Position numbers and translations under genes: made by a program | In this document: positions 7,512 through 14,067 of the stretch, piece after piece | Position numbering within the stretch: the first letter of the stretch is position 1 | Layout of the letters: each line of letters begins with the position of its first letter | Notes under the pieces: generated by a model | The model's database searches: none | What the model saw: only the letters and a program-made list of their open reading frames with translations | What the model was told of the DNA's origin: nothing | From: CAZJKE01 sp964546585 | GTDB taxonomy: Bacteria; Planctomycetota; Phycisphaerae; Phycisphaerales; SM1A02 | Direction of reading: 5' to 3' | Length of the DNA: 25,344 nucleotides | Assembly (NCBI GenBank): GCA_964546585.1 | Contig: CAZJKE010000026.1 | Coordinates: 1 to 25,344, forward strand

Positions 7512-8875
7512 GATCGCCGAGTTCGGATGCGACCACCCAGGCGTTTTCCGGGCAGGCCGGTTGGCACGATGCCCCCTGGGAACTTGTCGCTCTCCGCCCG
7601 CTTCTCCGAGTCCGGAAGGTCCAGGCGGGTTCGGCTGTGGGTGAGCCGTGCCTTCTGCGTCCTCTCCTGTTCTTCCTGTCGCTGCTTGACCACGCGATCC
7701 GGCTCCGGTCCCGGTTTGAAGTCCGGGTATTCCTTGACGGGTATCTCAACATTGGTAAGCGCTTCGATCGCAGAGAGCAGTTGACCTTGTTCGGGTGTGA
7801 CGAACGACCATGCAATGCCGTTCCTCCCCGCACGCGCGGTGCGTCCGATGCGGTGGACATAAACCTCGGGATCTTCCGGAAGGTCGTAGTTGATGACATG
7901 GGTGATGTTGTCCACATCAATGCCGCGTGCGGCAAGATCGGAGGCGATCAATACGCTCAACTCACCGTCCCGCAACTTTCGCATGACCTGATTTCGCTTG
8001 CTCTGCTGCAGGTCACCATGAATGGCGCTTGCATCAAGCCCCTTTCGGTTGAGATAGCGAGTGAGTCCGTCCACCGTCGCCTTTGTTCGACAGAAGATGA
8101 GCGTGAGCGCAGGTTCCTCATGGGTGAGGAGATGATGAAGCAAGCGGTTCTTGTCCCACCCCTGGACGGGAAGATGCTGCTGCGCAACCTGCGAGACCGT
8201 CAGGCTTCCGGACGATGCGGTGACATCGAGCCTCTCAGGATTCTGCATGTACTTTCGGGCCAGCCGTTCGATCTCGTCTGAAATCGTCGCTGACACAAAG
8301 ATCGTCTGGTGTTTCTGCCGCATGCCGCCGAGAATGCGGCGGATGTCCTCGCGGAATCCGATGTCGAGCATCCGATCGACTTCGTCGAGAATCGCGAGCC
8401 GAACCTTGTCGTAGGGAAGGTGGCCGCGACGATGCATGTCCATGACTCGTCCAGGTGTGCCGACGATGATCTGTGGATTCTTCTTCAACTTCTCGACCTG
8501 TACGGGCATCTTCTGCCCGCCGTAGACCGGGACCGAGTGCAGATCGGTGAACCGCCCGAGTTCCCGCAATTCATGGCAGACCTGAATGGCCAGTTCGCGA
8601 GTTGGTACGAGAATGAGCACCGAGAAGGCATCGCTTCTGCTGCGTCCCTGCAGGGCAGGAAGTCCGAATGCGGCGGTCTTACCTGAGCCCGTTCGTGATT
8701 GGCCGAGGATGTCGCGGCCTTCGATGGCCAGTGGCACGAGCCGCGATTGCACGACGGTTGGGTGTTTGAAACCCATTTGATCGATCGACTTCAGCAGAGG
8801 TTCATCCAAGCCGAGGTTGGCGAAGGTCGTGTCAGTCGCGAAGATTTCAAGATCGGGCTTGGGGGAGTCGGGCAT
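7508..8875 (-). CDS. DEAD-box ATP-dependent RNA helicase
   Basis: This is a 455-residue superfamily-2 RNA helicase of the RhlE/DeaD type that unwinds short RNA duplexes during ribosome assembly or RNA decay. In order the motifs are the Q motif (TTFANLGLDEPLLKSI...TVVQSRLVP), motif I (SRTGSGKT), Ia (PTRELA), Ib (GTPGR), II (DEVD rather than DEAD, near residue 154), III (SAT), IV (IFCRTK), V (SDLAARGIDV) and VI (HRIGRTARAG). A basic, Arg-rich tail ends the protein. ATG 8875 has GGAG 6 bases upstream; ATG 8917, which would add MTLLPPPKNPPEQY, is an alternative without a ribosome site. Its stop overlaps the psuG start (GTGA). It heads the helicase-psuG-rho-sulfotransferase gene run and is divergent from alr. 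Confidence 0.92.
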   Translation of the reverse strand: MPDSPKPDLEIFATDTTFANLGLDEPLLKSIDQMGFKHPTVVQSRLVPLAIEGRDILGQSRTGSGKTAAFGLPALQGRSRSDAFSVLILVPTRELAIQVCHELRELGRFTDLHSVPVYGGQKMPVQVEKLKKNPQIIVGTPGRVMDMHRRGHLPYDKVRLAILDEVDRMLDIGFREDIRRILGGMRQKHQTIFVSATISDEIERLARKYMQNPERLDVTASSGSLTVSQVAQQHLPVQGWDKNRLLHHLLTHEEPALTLIFCRTKATVDGLTRYLNRKGLDASAIHGDLQQSKRNQVMRKLRDGELSVLIASDLAARGIDVDNITHVINYDLPEDPEVYVHRIGRTARAGRNGIAWSFVTPEQGQLLSAIEALTNVEIPVKEYPDFKPGPEPDRVVKQRQEEQERTQKARLTHSRTRLDLPDSEKRAESDKFPGGIVPTGLPGKRLGGRIRTRRS

Positions 8876-8960
8876 GTACTGCTCCGGGGGGTTCTTGGGA
8901 GGGGGTAGAAGGGTCATGGTAGGATCGGTGCTTCGTCGATACAAGTCATGAAGCCATGGA

Positions 8961-10166
8961 GTGGTCGAGCGTGCAGGGAGGCACGGGTTTGGCATGTTGA
9001 CAGTGAATCTGGATGCAGTCTCCAGAAACCTCTCGGTGTTGCGATCGCACATCGGTGAGGGAGTTGGCGTGTGCGCTGTGGTGAAGGCAGATGCGTACGG
9101 GCTCGGTGCCGCGAGGATTGCAATGCATCTTCAGGCGTGCGGCGTGGACATGCTTGCGGTCTACGATGTGGATGAGGCACTTCTTCTGGTGGATGCAGGT
9201 GTTTCGGTGCCGATTCTCATCCTTGCACCGGTGCGGTCCATTTCGGCGATGCACCCTGTCCAGCGGGGTCTTGCGCGGGGCCAGATTCATCTGACGGTCC
9301 ATGGGCATGATCACCTGGAGGCGGTTGCGAGGCTCACTGTTCGTGGTAGTGAGCCGCAGCCGATCCATGTCAAGGTCAATACGGGGCTGAATCGGGGCGG
9401 ATGCAATTGTTCGCAGGCAGTCTCACTGATCGGGCGGGCGAGGTCGGATGATCGAGTTCGGCTGGCAGGGGTCATGACGCACTTTGCCGCGGCCGCTCAG
9501 GACGAGCGTAGGACTTGGGACCAGCATGTCGAGTTCGACAAGGTGTTGTTGGCGAGTGATGTACCGGCAGATGTCTTGATTCACGAGGCGAACACGGCCG
9601 CGGCGATCCGCTGGCCATGGGCGAGGAGGTCCATGATTCGTGTCGGCCTGGCATGGGCGGGGCATGTTCCTCACGGCGTTGATACGGCTGTGCCGTTGCA
9701 GCCTTCTGTTCGCTGGTTGTCAAGGCTGGCGCATGTCCGGCGTGTGGCTGCGGGCGAATGCGTGGGATATGGCGCGGCGTGGCGGGCTGACCGCGACAGT
9801 CTCATTGGCATTGTTCCGGTCGGGTATGCCGCTGGTTTCCCGATTGCGGCGGGGGCGGGGTCCGGGGAGAGCGGCGCGATTGTTGCTGTGCGGGATGCGG
9901 CGACCTCAGATTTGCTTGGTCATGTGCCAGTTGTGGGATCCGTGTGCATGGATCAGATGGCCGTTGATCTGACGGCGTTGGCGGAGCGTGTGTGTGGGCT
10001 TGATGCCGTAGTCGAGTTGATTTCGCCGAATGTGCAGTCGCCGGCATCGCTGGCGCGGCTGGCAGAGGCGGCAGGTGTTGTGCCGCATGCGGTGTTGTGC
10101 GGCATCTCGTCCCGGGTTCAGCGGCAGTATGTGAGCGTGGTGGAAGCGAGAGCGATGGCGGGGTAA
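8961..10166 (+). CDS. alr: Alanine racemase
   Basis: This is a PLP-dependent fold-type III enzyme that makes D-alanine for peptidoglycan. The PLP lysine lies in VVKADAYGLGA (Lys 42 with the first GTG as residue 1). The second catalytic tyrosine should be in CVGYGAAWRA (about residue 260), and CMDQMAVDLT at about 309 matches the conserved Met-Asp-Gln segment. KVNTGLNRGG, HEANTAAAIR and MIRVGLAW match other blocks. Two departures from the usual consensus are visible: GYADG is GYAAG, and the expected Tyr-Gly after RxGlx is Trp-Ala-Gly. The start is uncertain: GTG 8961 gives 401 residues, while ATG 8994 has GGGAGG 12 bases upstream and retains the family core (MLTVNLDAVSRNL). It is divergent from the helicase gene. 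Confidence 0.92.
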   Translation: MVERAGRHGFGMLTVNLDAVSRNLSVLRSHIGEGVGVCAVVKADAYGLGAARIAMHLQACGVDMLAVYDVDEALLLVDAGVSVPILILAPVRSISAMHPVQRGLARGQIHLTVHGHDHLEAVARLTVRGSEPQPIHVKVNTGLNRGGCNCSQAVSLIGRARSDDRVRLAGVMTHFAAAAQDERRTWDQHVEFDKVLLASDVPADVLIHEANTAAAIRWPWARRSMIRVGLAWAGHVPHGVDTAVPLQPSVRWLSRLAHVRRVAAGECVGYGAAWRADRDSLIGIVPVGYAAGFPIAAGAGSGESGAIVAVRDAATSDLLGHVPVVGSVCMDQMAVDLTALAERVCGLDAVVELISPNVQSPASLARLAEAAGVVPHAVLCGISSRVQRQYVSVVEARAMAG

Positions 10167-10184
10167 GTCTCCTCCAAAAACGCG

Positions 10185-10210
10185 TCCCGCCACCATGAAT
10201 GGTGGCGGGA
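10185..10210 (+). terminator. Perfect inverted repeat just after alr
   Basis: A 12-bp perfect stem (10185-10196 with 10199-10210) around a 2-base turn starts 18 bases after the alr stop codon. There is no T-run, so it may be a transcript-stabilising hairpin or a weak terminator rather than a canonical intrinsic terminator. A GA-repeat (gagagagagagg) follows. Confidence 0.5.
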
Positions 10211-10244
10211 ACGAACGTTGGAGAGAGAGAGGATTGTCGGCTTT

Positions 10245-10340
10245 GTGTGCCGTCGAGCCCAGAAAACGCCAGTTCCGAAGTGGGTCGGCCCGTAGGCGGT
10301 CCCTGATGGTTACTCTCGCTTTCTGGGCTCGAGGGCACGC
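10245..10340 (+). other. Long inverted-repeat element upstream of mqnA
   Basis: Arms at 10245-10265 and 10320-10340 are reverse complements over 21 positions with one mismatch (10252/10333) and one G-T pair, including 13 consecutive perfect pairs (10253-10265 with 10320-10332). They enclose 54 bases that can form at least one inner hairpin (ccga 10275-10278 with tcgg 10285-10288). The element ends 44 bases before the preferred mqnA start. It does not carry the SRP RNA tetraloop motif or a tRNA arm pattern, and I do not recognise an Rfam family. It may be a cis-regulatory leader, a small RNA, or a small mobile inverted-repeat unit. Confidence 0.6.
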
Positions 10341-10384
10341 GTGTATCCGGGGGCTTCTATCGGCAGATGGTTGGGGGAGGTGTA

Positions 10385-11266
10385 GTGAAAGGTTGGGAGT
10401 TTCTGCAGCGGCCGATAACACATACCATGGTGCTCATGGAGGCTGTGTCGCCGTCAGTTTTGCGTCTTGGCGTCGTTCGGTTCCTGAACGCGGTACCTCT
10501 GATCAGTGGCCTTGAGGTATGCGAGGGCGTCACATTGGAGCCCGCGGTGCCGAGCCGGCTGTTGTCACGCCTGGAGGAGGGGGCGGTGGATTTGGCACTT
10601 GCGTCCTCAATTGACTACCAGCGGGCGTCGGCGGACCTTTGTATTCTTCCGGTCGGCGCTTTGGGAAGTCTCAGCGAGACGTGGACTGTGCGGTTGTGGA
10701 GTGCCGTTCCATTTGATGAAATGGAGACGGTGTGTTGTGACACCGACAGCCACACATCAGTGGCGCTCTTGAAGATCGTATTGCAGAACAAGTATTGCGT
10801 CGTGCCGCGACTTGAACCATTTGATGCGTCGGCGGTCAATGGCGAGGCGGCATCCTGGCCGGAAGCGGTCTTGCTCATTGGCGACAAGGTTGTGAGCGGC
10901 AGCCCGCCGGCGGCGAGTCATCGATATCAACTTGATCTTGGTGGTGCGTGGCGGGACATGACGGGTTTGCCGTTTGTCTTTGGGGCTTGGATGGGGCGGG
11001 CCGATCTTCCACAGGAGTTTGTTCTTCGGGCGGCCATGCTGCTTGATCGGCAACGGCGGCGCAACACCGCTCGGTTGGAGGAACTCGTGTCGGCCGATGG
11101 TCCGCCACGGGGCTGGCAGGTGGAAGAGGGTTTGAGGTACTTGCGGGATCACATCGAGTATGCGTCTGGATCTGACCAGTTGGAGTCGATTGAGCGGTTC
11201 CACCAGATGGCGATGCAGTGTGGTGTCATCGACCAGGTGCGTCCGATTCGTTGTTTCGAGGTTTGA
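10385..11266 (+). CDS. mqnA: Chorismate dehydratase (futalosine pathway, MqnA)
   Basis: MqnA converts chorismate to 3-enolpyruvoyl-benzoate, the first step of the futalosine route to menaquinone. The 293-residue product has the periplasmic-binding-protein-like fold signatures of the family: LRLGVVRFLNAVPLISGL near the N terminus, PSRLLSRLEEGAVDLALASSIDY, and LDLGGAWRDMTGLPFVFGAW, followed by GLRYLRDHIEYAS. GTG 10385 is preferred because GGGAGG ends 4 bases before it. ATG 10367, 10427 and 10436 are in frame, and the homologous core starts only after 10436. No other mqn genes are in the window. Its stop lies 4 bases before the start of the sigma-like gene, indicating co-transcription. Confidence 0.9.
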   Translation: MKGWEFLQRPITHTMVLMEAVSPSVLRLGVVRFLNAVPLISGLEVCEGVTLEPAVPSRLLSRLEEGAVDLALASSIDYQRASADLCILPVGALGSLSETWTVRLWSAVPFDEMETVCCDTDSHTSVALLKIVLQNKYCVVPRLEPFDASAVNGEAASWPEAVLLIGDKVVSGSPPAASHRYQLDLGGAWRDMTGLPFVFGAWMGRADLPQEFVLRAAMLLDRQRRRNTARLEELVSADGPPRGWQVEEGLRYLRDHIEYASGSDQLESIERFHQMAMQCGVIDQVRPIRCFEV

Positions 11267-11270
11267 GGCC

Positions 11271-12845
11271 GTGCCGGTTGCGTCGCAATTTCATGTTCCG
11301 GAGTTGGCGGACCTTGCGAGGCAGGTTGTTCGTGCGCCGACGACGGTCAGGGAAAGTCAGGTTGAGGCTGCAGAGGCGCTTGTGTTGGAGATTGTGGATG
11401 GGGATGCATATCCAATCGACTACCTGGTGTTTCGGTTGACTGGGTATCGGGGGGAGATGGATGATCCTCCCATCGCGATTGGGTCGGCGGTTCGATCAGA
11501 CCTGTCGGCGTTTGTTGCGGTTGTGACGCAATCCATGGACTTGCCTTCGGGCGAGATGTTGTCGGTGGAGGATGTTGCGAGGCATCTCGGTGTTTCGGGG
11601 CGTACTGTCAGTCGTCTTCGCCGCCGCGGGTTGGTCATGCGGTGGGTGCAGGAGCCGGATGGCCGACGTCGGCTTGGATGCATGCTTGAGACGCTGGAGG
11701 CCTTTCGGGGGCGGGCGGAGAAGCGATTGCGTCCGGCGCGGGCATTTTCCCGCATGGACGATGCTCAGCGGCGGGCGATCAGAACTGCTGCGATGGAGTA
11801 TCGCGGCACGAGTCGGTCCATCAATCGGGTGGCGAGGGACCTTGCGAGGCGAACCGGTCGCGGTCGGGAGACGATTCGATCGCTGCTGCTTGCCGACCCC
11901 GCGGTGGTGCAGGCGATTGGTGCTCGCGTTCCGTTGCAGCGGCGGGATGCGAGGGTGATTGAGCGGGCGATTCGCATGGGTATGTCATGGGAGGCGTTGG
12001 CTGAGCATCATGGGCGGACTCAGGACGCATTGCGGCGGGCGGTGCTCCGATTGCGTGCGGATCGGCTTCGCTCCTGGAGCATTGGGTTTGTTGAGTTGGA
12101 GATGTTTGGTCGCGAGGACGCTGAGGCGGTCATGCTCGGGGCCGTTGAGCATTCGTGGGCCGAGGCGCCGGTGCTTTCGATGGAGATTCCCGTGGGAAGC
12201 GATGATCTCCCTGGGATTGACCAGAAGGTGGAGACCTCTCTGGTTGCGGCGATGAATCTGCTTCGCAGGCGGGCGGCGGTGGCTGCCGCGGAGTTGCCGT
12301 ACGCTGCGGGGTTCGATGGCATCGATCGAATCGAGACAGATCTTCGCTGGTCGTTTCAACTGCAGCAGTCGCTGATTCGGACGGCATTGCCGGATGCATT
12401 TGCGGTTGCTGCTCAGCATGTGGGTCGGCCGCTTCTGGAATTGCCTCGGGAGGCTGCTGCTGCGTTGGCCCATCAGGTGATCAGTACGACTGCGGGAGCG
12501 GTCGAGGAGTTGGATCCCTCGCGGGGCCAGCGGCTGCTGGGACTAGTGCGGTTGCGGGTTGATCGGAATCTCTCTCAGGCATCGCTCGGTTGGGCAGGTG
12601 GAAGGGCGGCGGCGAGGCGGGATGGGCCGCTGGTGATTGATCGTCCCTTCTCCGGCCTCGTGCCTTGGTCTCGACTGATCCCATCGGCGGATCTTCCGGC
12701 GATGGCGACATCGCCGGAAGTGTCGGATGCCCTTACGGTTCGATTCGGTTGGCGCGGTCCCGCCCGAACGCTCAAGGAGACCTCTGACATTGTCGGTCGG
12801 TCTCCCCAGTGGCTTTACCGCCACCTTCGCCGTTGGAACCTGTGA
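11271..12845 (+). CDS. Multi-HTH protein with sigma-70-like regions
   Basis: I do not recognise this 524-residue protein as a named family. Several helix-turn-helix segments are visible: LSVEDVARHLGVSGRTVSRLRRRG (residues 97-120), SINRVARDLARRTGRGRETIRSLL (about 183-206) and MSWEALAEHHGRTQDALRRAVLRL (about 238-261). Residues 372-435 (AFAVAAQHVGRPLLEL...VEELDPSRGQRLLGLVRLRV) follow the spacing of sigma-70 region 2. The C terminus, 488-524 (LTVRFGWRGPARTLKETSDIVGRSPQWLYRHLRR), follows region 4. The assignment is by eye and the -10-binding part looks degenerate. The start is GTG 11271, 4 bases after the mqnA stop with a nearby GAGG; the open frame back to 11160 overlaps mqnA and is not used. It is probably a transcription regulator or divergent sigma factor. 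Confidence 0.6.
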   Translation: MPVASQFHVPELADLARQVVRAPTTVRESQVEAAEALVLEIVDGDAYPIDYLVFRLTGYRGEMDDPPIAIGSAVRSDLSAFVAVVTQSMDLPSGEMLSVEDVARHLGVSGRTVSRLRRRGLVMRWVQEPDGRRRLGCMLETLEAFRGRAEKRLRPARAFSRMDDAQRRAIRTAAMEYRGTSRSINRVARDLARRTGRGRETIRSLLLADPAVVQAIGARVPLQRRDARVIERAIRMGMSWEALAEHHGRTQDALRRAVLRLRADRLRSWSIGFVELEMFGREDAEAVMLGAVEHSWAEAPVLSMEIPVGSDDLPGIDQKVETSLVAAMNLLRRRAAVAAAELPYAAGFDGIDRIETDLRWSFQLQQSLIRTALPDAFAVAAQHVGRPLLELPREAAAALAHQVISTTAGAVEELDPSRGQRLLGLVRLRVDRNLSQASLGWAGGRAAARRDGPLVIDRPFSGLVPWSRLIPSADLPAMATSPEVSDALTVRFGWRGPARTLKETSDIVGRSPQWLYRHLRRWNL

Positions 12846-12862
12846 TGTCTCACATGCACAGG

Positions 12863-12895
12863 GCAACTCTGGCGAAGAGAGCCGAGGAAAGTTGC
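12863..12895. terminator. Imperfect hairpin between convergent genes
   Basis: gcaact (12863-12868) pairs with agttgc (12890-12895), and inside it ctc/ggc pairs with gcc/gag around a gaagaga loop. It lies in the 78-bp gap between the stop of the sigma-like gene and the stop of rpsI. There is no clear T-run on either strand, so the terminator role is tentative. Confidence 0.35.
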
Positions 12896-12923
12896 GGGGG
12901 TTTCGGGAGTGCGACGGTGGGGT

Positions 12924-13472
12924 TTACCGCTTGGAGAACTGGAAACGACGGCGGGCACCGGGCTGGCCGGGCTTCTTCCGTTCGACTTTTCGCGGGTCGC
13001 GGCTGAGGTAGCCGTGTTCCCGCAGTATCGAATCGAGCGAAGTGTCGTATTTCGATAGTGCGCGGCCAAGGCCGAGGATGATGGCTCCGGCCTGTCCCGT
13101 GTAGCCGCCACCGGTGACATTCACATGAATGTTGAGGGAACCATCGGTGTTGGTTCGCTTCAGCAGTGTGGCGAGATCTTGGTGGTCCCGTTCTTCGGTG
13201 AAGAACTCGGTGTAGGGTTTTCCGTTGACAATGAAGCCGCCATCTCCGGGGCGAATCCGCACGCGGGCGACCGCGGCCTTCCGCCGTCCGGTTCCCCACC
13301 ACCAGTGGCCGTCGTCAGGTGTCGAGGTCGGTTCCCGTTTCTCTGCCGGCTTTGGCGCTTTGGGTGCCTTGACCACTTCTTCTACTGCAACAGTCTCGGT
13401 GGCTTCCACCTCCGGTGCGGCAGCGTTCTCGTCGGTCGTTGTCGGTTCGGTGTCGGGAAGGTCGTTCATCAT
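12924..13472 (-). CDS. rpsI: 30S ribosomal protein S9 with acidic N-terminal extension
   Basis: S9 sits in the 30S head, and its C-terminal tail reaches the tRNA-binding P site. The core runs from residue 58 to 182 with WGTGRRKAAVARVRIRPG, FIVNGKPYTEFF, HVNVTGGGYTGQAGAIILGLGRAL and the expected ending RDPRKVERKKPGQPGARRRFQFSKR, including the terminal Ser-Lys-Arg. About 55 residues precede the core, rich in Glu, Thr, Ala and Pro with a Lys-Pro stretch (KAPKAPKPAEKRE), which bacterial S9 usually lacks. The start is ATG 13472 or the adjacent ATG 13469. It starts 5 bases after the rplM stop with no separate ribosome site, so translation is probably coupled to rplM as in other bacteria. Confidence 0.95.
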   Translation of the reverse strand: MMNDLPDTEPTTTDENAAAPEVEATETVAVEEVVKAPKAPKPAEKREPTSTPDDGHWWWGTGRRKAAVARVRIRPGDGGFIVNGKPYTEFFTEERDHQDLATLLKRTNTDGSLNIHVNVTGGGYTGQAGAIILGLGRALSKYDTSLDSILREHGYLSRDPRKVERKKPGQPGARRRFQFSKR

Positions 13473-13477
13473 GTCGA

Positions 13478-13912
13478 TCAGGCCGTCATTGGCTGTGGGT
13501 GTTGATTGGTGTGTGGGTGGGTCGCGCCCGGGTACACCTTGAGGCGGCGATACATGTCGCGGCCAAGTCGGCTCTTTGGCAGCATTCGACGAACGGCGTC
13601 TTCGATAACCCGCTCGGGGTGTTTCTCAAGAATCTCAGCGTACGAACGCGAGCGGAGTCCGCCCGGATATCCGCTGTATCGTAGTTTGGCTTTCTGCTCG
13701 GCTTTCTTACCTGTCAGGACAACATTGGCCGCGTTGGTGACGACAACGAAGTCGCCGCAGAGCACATGCGGTGTCCATTCTGGTCGGTGTTTACCCATGA
13801 GCCGCGTGGCGATCTTTGTGGCCATGCGTCCGAGCACCTGATCTGTCGCGTCCACATGCACCCATTGGGGTTGGCACTGGCTGGGTTTGGCGAATGTTGT
13901 TTGGCGGGGCAT
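13478..13912 (-). CDS. rplM: 50S ribosomal protein L13
   Basis: L13 is an early-assembly protein of the large ribosomal subunit. The 144-residue product is full length and has the family landmarks WVHVDATDQVLGRMATKIATRLMGKH, GDFVVVTNAANVVLTGKK, RYSGYPGGLR and AVRRMLPKSRLGRDMYRRLKVY. The ATG at 13912 is preceded by a weak ribosome site (GGAA, about 10 bases upstream) that is itself part of the 11-bp repeat array in the leader. It is followed by rpsI in the usual rplM-rpsI order. In other bacteria L13 controls its own mRNA leader; here the leader is repeat-built, and whether it is regulatory is not known. Confidence 0.96.
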   Translation of the reverse strand: MPRQTTFAKPSQCQPQWVHVDATDQVLGRMATKIATRLMGKHRPEWTPHVLCGDFVVVTNAANVVLTGKKAEQKAKLRYSGYPGGLRSRSYAEILEKHPERVIEDAVRRMLPKSRLGRDMYRRLKVYPGATHPHTNQHPQPMTA

Positions 13913-13919
13913 GGCTGGG

Positions 13920-14006
13920 TATTCCGGGGGTATTCCCGGTGTTTTTTGAGGGGATGTTCTGGGGGTATTCCGGGGGAGTTCCGGGGGTGTTCCGGGGGTG
14001 TTCCGC
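13920..14006. repeat. 11-bp G-tract repeats in the rplM leader
   Basis: On the plus strand an 11-bp unit (t/a-n-ttccggggg) occurs at 13920-13930, partly at 13931-13939, and then four times without gaps at 13955-13965, 13966-13976, 13977-13987 and 13988-13998, with a broken unit after. The spacing puts four runs of five G (13961-13965, 13972-13976, 13983-13987, 13994-13998) 6 bases apart, a classic intramolecular G-quadruplex layout. On the minus strand the units lie between the rplM promoter and the rplM start codon, and each carries CCGGAA, which resembles the weak ribosome site in front of rplM. Confidence 0.9.
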
Positions 14007-14022
14007 AGTTGGCGAACGGGTG

Positions 14023-14051
14023 AATGTATCGCTGCTTGGGGGGGCTGTCAA
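14023..14051 (-). promoter_or_regulatory. Near-consensus sigma-70 promoter for rplM-rpsI
   Basis: Read on the minus strand, TTGACA (14051-14046) is followed after exactly 17 bases by TACATT (14028-14023). The predicted transcript would start near 14016 and have a leader of about 104 bases before the rplM ATG at 13912. The -35 hexamer is a perfect match and the -10 matches four of six positions. Confidence 0.75.
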
Positions 14052-14067
14052 CTACCATTCGCAACCT

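Noticed and set aside
7508..8875. DEVD in helicase motif II as an inactivating change
   Set aside because: The catalytic Asp-Glu and final Asp are retained, and Ala-to-Val in motif II is tolerated in many helicases; all other motifs are intact.
10245..10340. SRP RNA or tRNA-like gene
   Set aside because: The conserved SRP core (GGAAGNAGC-type loop) and tRNA arms with T-loop are absent, so it is left as an unassigned structured element.
9802..10421. Minus-strand ORFs opposite alr and mqnA leader
   Set aside because: They are Pro/Ser/His/Arg-rich low-information translations antisense to alr and the inverted-repeat element, with no start signals.
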